Source: Anastatus disparis (lineage: Eukaryota; Arthropoda; Insecta; Hymenoptera; Eupelmidae). From it: DNA of 64,000 nucleotides. Location: contig JAFFSR010000251.1 in assembly GCA_017163975.1 (NCBI GenBank), forward strand, positions 7,812,001 through 7,876,000. The letters are read 5' to 3'. The position numbers and the translations under genes are program-made. The notes below the pieces were generated by a model. It was not told where the DNA came from and did no database searches. It was given only the letters and a program-made list of their open reading frames with translations. Below are positions 36,883 to 49,350 of this stretch, in pieces (positions within the stretch are counted from its first letter, which is position 1; each line of letters opens with the position of its first letter).

Positions 36883-39689
36883 TATCAAGAGATTATCATA
36901 TCTATAACTTGAAAAATTGACTTCTTATATTATTAAAAAATAATATTCATATTTAAAAATCATTATAAATTTAAAAAAATAACAATTAATAATGGAAAAT
37001 ACGTAATAAAACGTATAGTCTCAAAATTAATGGTTTGTAACTAATAAGTAAAATTACTGCAAACATCTGGCTCATTAAAAGATCAAAAATATGTGCGCGT
37101 ATATTAGCGCCAGTATTCTAATTATACAATATTTTGTGAATTAAACTCTTGAACGGAAAAAGAAATTAGCCTTCATACTTTCGGTCATTTGATATCGCCA
37201 TTATTTTTTTTCTCTTTGATATTATCGCTTTATTAATTAAAATTTATACAAAATCAGTTGTGCGCAGCTTGTGCAACATTGTTTTCCTTTAAAAATAAAG
37301 CTTATTATTCTAGAGAGTATAAAAAAGTCCTCCTAATTTATAATTACATCATATCCTATATAATAGCCAATAAAATTGGCTATAACTTGCCCCCCTTTAA
37401 AAAAAAAGATGAAGAATAAAAAGAAGAAAGAAAAGCCACTTCGTTGACACGCTTCTCAAACTTTTATATTTGAAATTAAGTTAAACTGTTTCTAATGACT
37501 TCTTTCGTAATAAGAGAGGGAAAGAAGAGCTATCTTCCCTTTGTTTTTTTCTTTTTTTTTATAGGACATTTAAATTCCAGCCCTCTTGCCAGTAATTATA
37601 AGATAGCCACGTCGTCGTATAAGCGAGCTTGCTCTTGCTTCTTCTTTTCCTCCCTTTTTCGCGTTGGAAAATTATTCGTGAATTCTTATTTGAGCGCGTC
37701 TACCTTAGCTTTTACTCTAGTTGCTTCTCTCTCTCTCTTTCTTTTCCCCTACTACTTACCTACGACTTTAGCCTACGTGCTTGGAATACAGGTCCATGAC
37801 ATGGACTTGGCTCTTCTGGTTTTCAGTATATATAGCAAAAGCACAGAGAGTGTACCGAGTAGAATATCTCCTCGTAATTCTTTACGAATTTCCTAATGTA
37901 CCGCGTGCGCTAGCTCCCACCTATACTACTTCCTCGCGTTGCATTTCTATCTTCTTTTCCTTGCTCTTTCTCTTTATTTTTATCTCTCTCGGCAAGTATA
38001 ACACACATAAAGAGTAAGAGAAAGAAGAAGCAAAAGAGAGAAAGAGAGTTTTCTTGGCTAAAACGTTAGGATCTTCTGGTGTGCAGGTTGTTACCATTAT
38101 TTTAATTTTTACGTTGCCCAGTTTTAGTAGACGACTACGACGACGTTGCTTGGAAAGACGAGAGAATTTCAAGAATGAGAGAGAAAGAAAGAGCAGAATA
38201 TAAGTGCACATTTATTGCACACTTTGCGCATATTAAACGATTATAGTAGAAACTAATGCCAAGAAGAACTGTTGGTGTTACGATGGGAAGAGAAAAAAAT
38301 TTTTTTTATACTTTATTTTCAAACAAATGTGATATTAGTATATTTGTGAGAAATTTTCTGTACATGATGAAAGGCTTTCTTCACACGTATATTTTTGTAT
38401 AATTTGTCAAAAGAATTTTTTTCTTAGACTAAGATTCAATTCAAATATAAACATTTTAAGGAGAAAATATTTTTTTTTTTCAATTCTATTTAAATGTAAA
38501 TTTTTTTATAATAAACATTCGCTATACTTTTGGTATGAATTAACTATTAATATGATTGTAAATAATCCTGAGATCCGAATTTGTAAACTTAACTCGATTA
38601 TGTGATATTCAAATAATGTTTATGAATTCGGGTCTGAGTTTTTCAAGGCCTTTGTTATTTATCGAGGATTTCAAATGTACGGAATTGAAAAAGAAACGAA
38701 CACGCTAAAAAATTTCTCAAATATCATAGTATTTTTCAGAATAACCCAAAAGTATAAAATGCACACAAATAAAATATAAATAATGTTGGCAAGAAGGTCG
38801 AAAAATATATACAAATATATATTTCACTCGAGTAGTCGCGAAGCCATCAGTTAAGCATGAATTATATTCAAAGTGCAATACTTTTTTTTATTTAGGGTAT
38901 ACATATAAAAAATTTGGGTGTATTTTTTTTTGTTTTTGAATTCGCAGAAAACAAGAAAGCTAAGCCTAAAACTGAAAAAAAGGATTGAAAGAGGAAGCCC
39001 ACACAACTCAAAACCTCTGGTCAAAAGTTTACATATCCTTTTCTTAATCATGAAAGAGTAACCTAACACTTTGCTTGCATTATTGGTATATGTATATATA
39101 CATAAAGGGGGATGCGAACCTACAATATCTATTACAAAATTTATACATATATATCTATATATATACAATGTTTCTTGAAAAGTTTGCAAGTGTATCACTG
39201 GCAAAGTTGGCACGCACATTTTTTCCATGTTATATAAGACATTAGAAAAGATTAAGTCAAAACTTTTGTATACACAGCTGACCAAAATTAATAAAATATA
39301 GTTTTAAGCAAATGAATTTTTTTCTCAGTTTAGAATAAATTTTAATAAATAAACGTGAATTTACTGTTTTATTCTGTTTGTTCAAATTTTTTATATATAT
39401 TTACTATAAAAATAAAAATAAAATGAAAAATTTAATCTAAAATACAATAAATTCTCTAAACATACTCACAGATCTGTACTTACTTACAAAAAATTATCTA
39501 AAAAACGTGAATTAATGTTAAATAACTTTTTTTTCTAAAAGGCAATCATTTTAAGCACATATAGCTCCCATCAGCGTTAAATTATCGAGCTAACACCTCA
39601 AAAAAGCGGAAAAGTCAGGAGGGTCCTTCTCTTTCTTTCTGCATTGTCGCCTCTTTTTTCTTTTCTTTCCTTTTTTTTAGTTCATCGTC

Positions 39690-40190
39690 CATCCAACCAT
39701 CGTGGCCGCTCGTAAATCCTGCTGTGGCTCGCGACGTCGGCGTCGTTGACAAAAAAAAAGATTAAAAAAAAAGAAAGAATCCTTGGCGGTGTATCTTTCG
39801 GGTGCTCTTGTGGGCTTAATAGCCCTTAGAACTTGGCTTGTGATTATTTCACCTCTACATAGTCACATACACACACATACATACATACGTATAACATTCA
39901 CGTATCATCCAACCTTGTGCGCAAAACCTTTTCTTATAACTACGAATGCTCGCATTCCACACGCTTTGCCCAAAGGTAAAAAGAAAAAGAAAATAAAACA
40001 TAAAGAAAGACAGTAGTCGCTACTCTTGAACTCGAATAATGATTGGGGGCTCGCTAATAAGCTTAATTAATTCGGATGCTTGAGCGAGTCTCTCTGGCTG
40101 TGTTGGCCTGCATGGTTAACCGATGCAGTCAACGATGCAGTTTTTAATTGATTTCGGTATTTGGAGAATTAGGCTTGATGATCTTTTACA
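39690..40190. promoter_or_regulatory. Candidate noncoding regulatory island
   Basis: This block is more complex and richer in G+C and CpG than its surroundings. It includes GCTCGCTAATAAGCTTAATT (homeodomain-like TTAATTAA core), flanking CTCGCT/AGCGAG inverted hexamers (40050-40055 and 40083-40088), and a tandem GATGCAGT separated by CAAC (40122-40141). No coding frame holds through it. I infer possible regulatory DNA from composition and motif density only. Confidence 0.2.
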
Positions 40191-41454
40191 ATGACTAAAT
40201 TTTCCATCGTATAGCGATTTAACATTTTTTACTGAAATTTAATGATCTTTTTTTTCTTGTTAACATCGAATAATAATATCATTAACTATCTACAAAGTAA
40301 TTATAAATGAGATTCGTTCTATCGAATTTAAGCAATGCTTACATTTTTATTTTTCACAGGCTGTGCAATAAGAAAAAATATCGTACGTAGTATAAAAAAA
40401 ATAATGTAGAAATTGGTATTACTTTTTGTCTTATTTATAATACGCAAAAGATAAAATTAATCGATAACCTTAATTTTAATTTTTCATTTATTATGATATA
40501 AATAACAATGTACTTAAATGTAATGAATATTGCTTGTTCGTTTTTAAAAAGCACATCCTTGTATGTTTCGCATTATTTAATTCAATAAAACCGTTTTTTA
40601 CTTAAATTACATTTTAATCTTAAAAAATTATACGAATAAAATTCATGTAATAAATAAATATCTTTTATTAATTGATAATAACTTGATGATAACTGAAGGG
40701 GTACCAATAATTTAAAAAAGTAAAATATGTAGAAAAAAATGTATTATTTGAAAGTATGTTTGAGTAATTTTTAAAATCAAAATTTGAACCAAGTAATGTC
40801 ATCGTTTTGTAATTAAAATTAAAATAATTATCACTTACAAAATATTACGTTAAAAATATTTTCATTATTTAACTAAAAAGTATTTACCCACAAAGCTTAA
40901 CTCAAGTACGTCAGAAAGATAAAAAAATTTAAAAAAAGAAAAGAAACACCAAGTGACATTAACAAAATGCTCGAGTAGTCTCCAACAATGAATACGAACT
41001 AGTATGATTTGCAAATCTGTCATTTCTTAAAAGTTAAAAAATTTTCGCTGCACACAACTGAACATTCTCTTGGTGCTTAGTACGCCACGTACCAAGAGAT
41101 TAATAGCGAAATAGAGGAAGAGCTATACACTAACGAAAAAGGAAGAAGAAAAAAACCTATTATAAAGAAAAGAGAGAAAAAGAAAAAAAAAGGAATGACT
41201 TATAAGAAAAGTTACAAGAAGGATATAGCAAGGATGCGTGCACGCATGCATATATGTATAACGACTAACGCCTGCTCGTCCATTTTATTCTATGTTGTCT
41301 TTCTTCTTTTTTTCTTCTTTAACTAAACGTAAAAAAAGTACAAGAAAAAGAGAGAGAGAAAGACTCTTGTCGTCTGTTTCGCGAGTTGCAAAGCATAAGA
41401 GAAAATAAGAAAGAGAGAGAGAGACAAAGTAAGCAAGCAAGCAAGCAGCAGTCG

Positions 41455-41600
41455 AAAAGTATAAGTTCTCGTCGCCGTCGTTCGTAGGCATGGCTTGCGA
41501 ACAAAAAGGAAAAAGCCGCCTCCATGTAATTAAGGCGCCCTCGAGCGATGCATTGTTTGCTTTGCCGCCTATATGTGTCACTGTCACGCATATGCCGTCT
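41455..41600. promoter_or_regulatory. Candidate noncoding regulatory island
   Basis: A G+C-richer island with TCGTCGCCGTCGTTCG, CATGTAATTAAGGCGCC and CACTGTCACGCATATG, set between GA- and CT-rich flanks. Frames on both strands run through it only because flanking repeats lack stops. It could be an enhancer or a conserved noncoding element; nothing in the sequence alone proves it. Confidence 0.17.
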
Positions 41601-44353
41601 CTCTCTCTCTTTTTCTGCCTGTCCTATACATCCGTTTCTTCTGTTCTCTTATATATACATACACTGACGTACACAACCCTTACGCTATATGCACACACCA
41701 GTCTAAGCTTCTCTCTCTTTTTCTTTTGCCACTATATATACAGATCTGAAAGACGTTAATGGCTGTATAAGAGAGAATCTCTTTCTCTCTTTTTTTTCTA
41801 TCGTTTTCGTAAGTGGACAAGAAAAAAAATTCTCTTAGAAGAGAGAATGCTATATACACACATTGCGTATAGAGCACGTACACTTGAACATACTGTGCTG
41901 CCGTTCTGTAAAGAAAATGCGTATGGAAAAAAAAGGATTAAAAAAGACAGAATAGATTCAAAGCATCGATAGTTTATTGCAAGGTATGCATATGTACTTA
42001 GGTATATACATTAGGTAAACTTAAAGTGTATGGTAAATTTATAGAAACTGAGAAGAGAAAAGAGCTATGGTAAATTGACTTTATTTTACTTTTTCTTCTT
42101 CTTCTTTTATTTTAAAGAAACTTTTACTTGCTGCCATCTATATATACGTATTAATTAAAACGCCATTGAATTATTTTCTTCTCGCGACAATCCGTCCTCG
42201 TTTATAAGGACATTCCTACGAGAGTAAACGACTCGACTTGTGAATAAGCGCAAATGCAATTTACTTTTCTTCTCTCTCTTTTGCTCTTTCTTGTTTCATC
42301 GTAGTCGTTCATATCGTTTTTTTTTTCTCTCTACTTTCATCTCTTACTTTGCGGCATGGCTTTTATAGTGGTATAATAAGAAAACGCAACGAAACGAAAG
42401 CTTTTCAAAGACAATAAAAAAATAAATGAGCAATGTGTCGAGTCTTTTCAAATTAACGTTTCTATTGATCGAAGTGAAATTTAAACTTTGCAACTTTTAG
42501 TGTATAGGATGACGCGAAAATATATTATTGCATAACTGTTTGAAAAACTTTATTAAGAAGCTTTTAGCGAAGCTTGCAAACAAATGCTCTGGAAATAAAA
42601 TATACGTGTGTTTACCGAAGTAAGTGTGAAAGTTATATAACATTATAAACGTCTGTTTTTAGCATGTGTACTTTTACTTAAGTTGTATGTTTATGTTAGT
42701 TACGCAAGCTTCTCGATGAATAAATAGAACATATTGTACTTCTTATTATTTAATTAATAAAACAAAATTTTTCATTAAATAATTAAGTTTTTTGTAATCA
42801 TAATTTTACTATTCAATCGATATTTAAAATATTATAACAAAGGGTTAAAATAAAAAAAAGATTGTTCAATTAGAATTACCACAAATTTAAAGAAAAAAAA
42901 AATTCAATTATCTTTCCATCGTTATTATTTTAGTACGACCAGTCGATTCGAAAGATCTGTTGAAAAATAAAGCACGAAAAAAAGGATATAACCATTCAAT
43001 GACTGTATATGTACATTATTAAAGTGCTTATACTCGTCTAGACAGACATATTGCATTGCACGAGCGGAACCTAAAACTAAAAAACAATTTCACTGGCCCA
43101 GAGACACTCGATCGTTTCCTCTTTTTTTTCACTTTCTCTCTTTTTCCATATACACTTTTTCTCTTCAGTTATATTTTTCATCGTACTGTATATGCTAAAG
43201 GTAAAAAGCCAGTACACCTTTGGGAATATACAAGGGATAGGGAAAGAGGAAAGAAAAAAGCTTTTTTTCCTATATAAATAGATATACGTAGAATAGGTAT
43301 ATGTATATATATATATATAAATATATAAAATAGAGTAACGTCTGGTGAAAATTGTTTCGTCGTCAAGAGGCATTACTTTTTCGAAAGGAGCTTTCAACAT
43401 TGTCAAGAAAAAAAAAGAAAGAAAAATAAAAAAGAAGAGTTAGCCGCAAGGCGAAAAATGTTTTTTCAAGTTTTATTCAGCATTGCAATAGCATCGTCGT
43501 TTGGGTTCGCCAACATTTTCTTCCAGATTCAATTCGCGTGATTGTATAAATTCCAAAGAACAAGCGCTGAAGTCCGCCCCTACGGGCATACAACACCAGC
43601 GATGAAAAACTCTCTCTTTCTCTCTTTCTTTCTCTCTGTGCAAGCTCCAGCCATCTTGTGGCTTTGGTGCAAGCTTTTGCTTAGCTCTTTTCATCCTACT
43701 TTCTTTTTTCTTCTCTTTTTCTTTCTCTCTTTTTTTTTGTTTAAGAAAGAAGAAGAAGAAGAAGAAAGGGTGAAAGTCTGTGTTTCACCTGCACACTTCC
43801 TTTGGTTGAGCTCTGTCTGCCTATTTTCCTTGCTGTTGCGCTCTTTAAGTTTTCAACTCACGAAAAACTCACTCCTTTTCAAACTAATTTGAATTCAATG
43901 AATTTTATGGCAACAAATAATTTTAAATAAATATTCAAAATTTATGTTTGACAGTTGTGGCTATTTTAGTTTATCATATCTGTTTTTATTAATATGAAGT
44001 ATTGTTAAAAAAATAAGATATTGTTAAAGTGAGCTAATTTTATATCGATCTTAGTTGCACTAATTAGAGAAATGTAATGATTTTAACACTTATTGACAAT
44101 TAAAGCAATAATTTAAGAAGAAAAAATTAGCTAGTAGTATCATACAAATTTTTTACCTAAATTAATTAATCATGGAAAACTTGTGGGTACCCGATAAAAA
44201 AAATTTTTAACATATATTATTACTATATTATCTAATGTAAGAAACCAGAGTTATTTATGATCAATTGATGGATCTGTTTTACAATTTATCTGAATAATAT
44301 TTAAAATGTACAGAACAAGCTGATATATTTTATACTATATAAATTACTGTTTT

Positions 44354-44555
44354 AAAAAGGTATTCAGTGGCTCAATTGGTAGAGCGATAGATTCGTAATC
44401 TCGAGGTCTCGTGTTCGAATCCCGCTCTCAGCGGCCAATCGATACAAGTATCACTGTATTCCATACATATGCTTTGTTCACAAACACACTGAAAATCTCC
44501 GTCGCTAATTAGCATCGTAATAATGGCATAAATACAGCGACGTTTAAAATAGAAA
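44354..44555 (+). mobile_element. tRNA-derived SINE, copy 7 (full length, clear target-site duplication)
   Basis: Best-preserved insertion. AAATTACTGTTTT occurs exactly at 44341-44353 and again at 44556-44568, a 13-bp target-site duplication that marks insertion by LINE-type retrotransposition. The A box is TGGCTCAATTGG, the anticodon region ATTCGTAA (CGT), and the B box GTTCGAATCCC (44413-44423). The tail stem GTCGCT/AGCGAC is perfect. The head (AAGGTATTCAGTG) and distal partner (CACTGAAAATCTC) share the inner TTCAGTG/CACTGAA pairing. A minus-strand open frame over the copy (44372-44632) is not a gene. Confidence 0.95.
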
Positions 44556-44568
44556 AAATTACTGTTTT

Positions 44569-47500
44569 TATCGCAATGATTTGTATGTTGAGATATAGAA
44601 ATATTATTGTTTTTTACATTTTGTTGAAACAATTGCTTATTAGAGGGTTAAAAAAATATTACTAAACTTACAATTCTTTCCAAAAAAAACTATCAAATTT
44701 CAATATTAATGTTGATACCGTATTAACCACGTTAAATTTTTTAAGATCAATGATATTATTTTTTAAATCTTATAAGAATACAAATTGGAAATAAAAAAAT
44801 AACTAAGAAAGTATTCGATATACCCTAAATTTTTTTGCATCTAAATAACGCTCTATTCTATACATTTTACATACAAAAGTCAGAGGTTCAAAAAATTGAG
44901 AGTTGCATAACACCTTTACTCTTATACATAAAGCATCTTGAGAAAATGTGCATTGGCTAAAAAAAAAGAAGAAAAAAATAGATCTCGAACAATTTTGACT
45001 AGCATGCTAGCCACTAAGACGCTGGCTTTTTGCTGACGCTAGGCGGACTTGAAATGACTGTAGTATAAAAAAATTGTTTCTATGCAAATCCTAAAGTATA
45101 TATACACGACGTAAAAATGAAAGAGAGAGAAAAAAAAGAGATAAAGGGAATAACTTGTTTCGCTCGAGCTAACCTTATCTGTAGCGTAATAAAAAAACTT
45201 TATCTCAGGGCTACTCTCTCTTCCTTGGATGAACTGATTTAAAAGAAGAATTTTAATTTGCTAGCTCTGAATGAAAAATATTCTTTAATTACTTCACTCC
45301 TTCTTATAGCTAAAATTTTATTAAAAGTCAAAGTCACTTCATGATACTTGCCAAGTATTTCTTTTAAGTCTTATTTTTTACATTTCAGAAAGTGATGTTT
45401 CCGCTTATCAGTTATCTGAATTTATGCGAAATTTAGAAAGAAATAACGTTTTAGTGTACCAAGTTTAATCATGATTGTGAAAATTAAAACAAATTTTATT
45501 TTAAATTTGAATAATAAAATTAATTACCCATATCACATGAAGTACTATTCGTAGGCTTAAAATTAATTAATTTAGTAATAAGTAAAGTTCGAATATAAAT
45601 TGATAATATTTCGTGAAAATTCAGAAAAAAAAACATACTATTTTTATCTACGTAATAATTCAACCAGAAAATTTAACTAAAAAATTGATATGCTAAAAAA
45701 AACTAATAAAGCACATATTGTAGTTTCAAAGGTTTTGTTTTTTTAAACTACCCAATGATAACGTTTGATTTTTATTAAAATCCATAACAATACATAATAT
45801 ATATACGAGCCCCCATAACTATTATCCATGAAGTACCAAAATAAATGTCTATTATAACAATCCAACGATACGCACTTCTAGTTACAATCTCTAACCCCTC
45901 TAGCGCTCCCATACATCACTCAAATTACATTCCATTTTACAAGAGTCAAAACCACGAGTATATTATATACGTGTATATAAGCCTTTGTGCTGCGTTGACG
46001 TCATCGTCGTAATCGTTTTCTCTTCCCTTTTCACAAGTACAAATTCAAGCCTAAAGATTCTCGTCCATTGTTGGATATATAGACTTTGCTTATTTTCGTC
46101 TACGCACATTTTCAAAACGCTATACACTCGTTTTATAAAAGGCCGAAACTTGACTTGGAAAATTCGTATAAAGGATTCTCATTTAAAGCTTACGGAAAAA
46201 GGCGAGATTCTATACGTCGTAGAATTAAAAGTAAAAAAAAGTAAAAAAGAAATTCGTAAAAGCATCTTTTACCGGAGAGTCCAGAGAAAACTTTCTTTTC
46301 AGATAGAAATGGTGAAAAGGCCCGTGTTACTATATAACGCGGGCTTGCGCGTGCAAAAAAAAAGGAAGGGATTGCAAGCGAGCGAGAGAGAACAAACTTT
46401 ATAAAGAATATCGGATCAAACGGGAGGCATTAAATCACCCTTGAGGGTTCGACTTGGTCGGATGGAAGGTTACGTTTGGCAAAGACCGTATATAGAACCA
46501 CCAAAAGCATAGTGAGTAAGAGAGAGAGAGTCACTTTATGTACGTGCGCAGAATCCCGATGGCTCATCTGCTATTTGTCATCCAGCTATGCTTCCAGCTC
46601 TCCCTCTCTCTTTCTCTTTCTCCTAACTACACTAACTCGATCAGCGACTAAACTAACCCAACTAGTACTTCCGGTGATCGAACAGATGTTCTACTCTCGA
46701 GTGAAACTCTACTGGAGTTTTCTCTTCTCTTCTCTTTCTCTATCCCCCTTTTTGCTAGATATTCTACTCTTTCGTTACATATATGTATAGGTAAACTCTT
46801 CTATCTTCGTAGCTTCATCTTTTACCTATGTACTTGTGCGTTATACGTATATATCTATGAAAAATACCTTCCCTATATATAGCATCGAAAAAGTCGAAAA
46901 ATTCCATCATGTGCAATTTTAACATGAACTTTTCAATTTTTCAAACTCAAGTCTGGGGGAGAGGATATGAGATTACTACTCTTGAGCTACTGACTGTATA
47001 TACGTACGTGCGTATATTTGACGAAGTTAAATAAAAAAAAAAGGGAGAGAAAAATGAGGGAAACGTTTGCGTTTATACTATTTTTTAGTGTATTATTGGA
47101 TTTTCATGATATTTCACTAATCGTACGATAATTTGTTTGAAACATGAAAATTTCATCTACATACTGATGGTTTATTGCTGTTTAGTAACAGACGAAAAAT
47201 TTCGTGTTAATTTTATATAATATGAAAATGCATATATGGAATTTAAATTCTATAATTACAAAATATACGAATTAATTAAAAAAACTAAATATATTAGTGT
47301 CAATGTAATGAATTAATATGAATATTTTGAGATCTGATTAATCATCCATTGAATTAAATCTCATATGAATTGATTCCATACAACTAATACGGTGAAATTT
47401 ATTTTTATTTTACTTTTTCAAAGAAAAGATATTGTAACAATGTTGGATTAGAAATCAATGTTTCCGAAATTGCAAACTTTAATAATGGTAATTTAGGAAT

Positions 47501-47603
47501 AATCTTTTGCATTTAAAATTATTTTTTATCTCAAAATTAAAGCAAAATTGTATTTGTATAAAGACTTATAATAATAAATTTAAACTATTACATGATTACA
47601 TAA
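44569..47603. other. Gene-free stretch
   Basis: AT-rich, with a more complex part at about 45960-46860. The plus-strand open frame 45985-46404 (139 codons) has a Lys/Arg-rich, fairly balanced second half and is the least repeat-like long frame in the window. It shows no recognisable domain or splice context, so I do not call it. ACCCTTGAGGGT (46437-46448) is a short palindrome. Confidence 0.5.
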
Positions 47604-47768
47604 GAGGTCGTCAGTGGCTCAGTTGGTAGAGCGATGGATTCATAATCTAGAGGATCCAAGTTCGAATCCCGCTCTCGGCCAATTTATACAAGCTCCACTG
47701 TACACCTCCGTCGCTAATTAGTATCTTAATAGTAGCATAAATACAGCGACGTTAAATAAAATAGAAAA
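47604..47768 (+). mobile_element. tRNA-derived SINE, copy 8 (short internal deletion)
   Basis: Head GAGGTCGTCAGTG, A box TGGCTCAGTTGG, an anticodon position mutated to CAT (ATTCATAAT), and B box GTTCGAATCCC (47660-47670). The text from GTTACATGTGC to CACTGAAG is missing: TCCACTGTA joins CACCTCCGTCGCT. The distal partner of the head is therefore lost, apart from a stub. The tail stem GTCGCT/AGCGAC is perfect. Flanks GATTACAT (47594-47601) and GATTATAT (47769-47776) match 7/8, a likely degraded target-site duplication. Confidence 0.92.
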
Positions 47769-48821
47769 GATTATATGTATTTTATGGGTGTTGATTTTCT
47801 ATTATTTTGGTTATAAAAACATATAAAGTAGCGTTTTAGCTTTAGTAAATTTTTATTTAGACTTGACAGAATTGGTGTTTTTTTTTAGTAAACAAATATT
47901 AGAGTTTCAACTATGTATTGATTAATACTTGATGATTCAATATTTTTACCATGCAAAAAAAGATAGGATAATTGATGCAGATAATTTGTGCAAAGTGCAA
48001 TAAGAAACTCAGTTTGATCAATATACATTTATAAATAACTGATATAATTAATTTAAAAAATTTATTATTAGGAAGGTTTTCGAAATATCGTTACCATAAT
48101 TTCGTCTGTTTTTAGTTACTTTAATTTATCCTAATTAAAGTCGCATTAAAGTTAAAACTATCTAAGAGAATCGCTGTGTATATAATAAATTAATATTTTA
48201 TGTGTGAAGAATACATGTTATTTTTTAATGCTAAAAACATATTTTTTTTAATAAATACCATTTAAAACTATTGGAAAATTTTAAATAAAAATATAAATTT
48301 TATTGTCATTTTATCACTTTTTTTAATTTAAAAATAAGCATCCCATCAACTTTAAAGTTACGTAAATTTAATGTTTAAACCCTACTTTATAAATTTTATT
48401 ATTGATGTCCATTTATTGGATTTGCAGAATAAAATATACTATTGTATTCAGTACATATTGAAAATTAAAAGCAATAACTTTTTTGCAATAGATAAAAAAA
48501 CATTGAAAAATTAAGTTTCTTATATTCACTATAATAATATTCATTTATTGTCAATTATCTAATGGAGTGCATATTCTTTAAAAGGTATTTTAAATATTGA
48601 AAATTTTATAAAATAAAGATTATTTAATCTCAATTTTGATGGCACATTCGAAAAAATTTTTCGGAAATATATTATAATAAAAACTTATTGATTGCAATAT
48701 AAACTCGTTAATAATAATATAAATAAAAAAAAAACTAAATAATAGCATTAAAAATTATACAAGAATTTAAAAATTTAATTTTGCATTATTGGAATTAAAT
48801 TAATTTCGACTTTATATACCG

Positions 48822-48945
48822 TAAACACGTTGATGCTACAGCAAAATTCATTTCCACAGTCACGATATTAACACCTTTTACATAGGTATACCCTTTTAAA
48901 CGTACATGAATTTATAAACGCAGAAATTGACTGTGGCATCGTGTA
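48822..48945. repeat. Imperfect inverted repeat, possible decayed MITE
   Basis: The left arm at 48822-48850 (TAAACACGTTGATGCTACAG and following bases) matches the reverse complement of the right arm at 48922-48945 (GAAATTGACTGTGGCATCGTG) with two or three indels. The spacer is about 70 bases. Length and arrangement fit a short MITE, but the arms are diverged and no target-site duplication is clear. Confidence 0.3.
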
Positions 48946-49187
48946 ATGCGATCTTATAAACCGCTTATACGATTAAAATATCGTTATTTCATTCGATTTC
49001 ATGCATGAACTTCATTGATAATTAATCTACTTCACATATTTCTATCTTCTCGTTATTATTGCCATTTTAATCTAATAATGGCAGAATTTAAAATAATGCT
49101 ATTCAATTTCATCTATTATTTTTTTATCATTTATTTTGGAACAATTCATTTGATGTTTTTGTTTATCCACGTAAAATTACATTATAA

Positions 49188-49350
49188 CCTTGGTAGAAAT
49201 GTGGTCATAAAAAATGGTATATACAAAAATTTAAGATTAGATTATTAGTAATAATAATGCCAAAGAAATGACCATAAAATGTTAAAAAAAGCCTTTCCGT
49301 TTCTACTGGTCATAAAATGGTAATACAAAGCGTTTCAATTTCTACCAGGG
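49188..49350 (+). mobile_element. MITE family member, copy 2 (163 bp, TIR CCTTGGTAGAAAT)
   Basis: It matches 31880-32038 across its length, starting CCTTGGTAGAAATG and ending CAATTTCTACCAGGG. The same internal pair of about 40-base units (each starting GNCCATAAAATG or GGTCATAAAATGG) is present. The right TIR is intact and is the exact complement of CCCTGGTAGAAATTG. The left end has one change. Flanks are AT-rich and give no secure target-site duplication. Finding two copies with matching ends 17 kb apart establishes this as a repeat family and not a chance palindrome. Confidence 0.72.

Larger units (their letters stand above)
36883..44340. other. Gene-free stretch, purine/pyrimidine-rich with complex islands
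   Basis: No convincing gene in about 7.5 kb. It alternates AT desert (38.3-39.6 and 40.2-41.0 kb) with GA/CT-rich DNA (37.4-38.2, 41.1-42.4 and 43.0-43.9 kb). Open frames up to 144 codons (38851-39285 minus, 37495-37896 plus, 43542-43892 plus) are hydrophobic or Ser/Leu/Phe-rich products of pyrimidine tracts. Two islands of higher complexity are listed separately. Confidence 0.55.

Noticed and set aside
44354..44430. Possible functional tRNA gene (A box, B box, CGT anticodon)
   Set aside because: Acceptor and anticodon stems do not pair as in a tRNA, the same unit recurs at ten other places, and it sits inside a SINE with target-site duplications.
45985..46404. 139-codon plus-strand open frame with a Lys/Arg-rich half
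   Set aside because: Least repeat-like of the long frames, but no recognised motif and no supporting upstream or downstream exon. Left uncalled.
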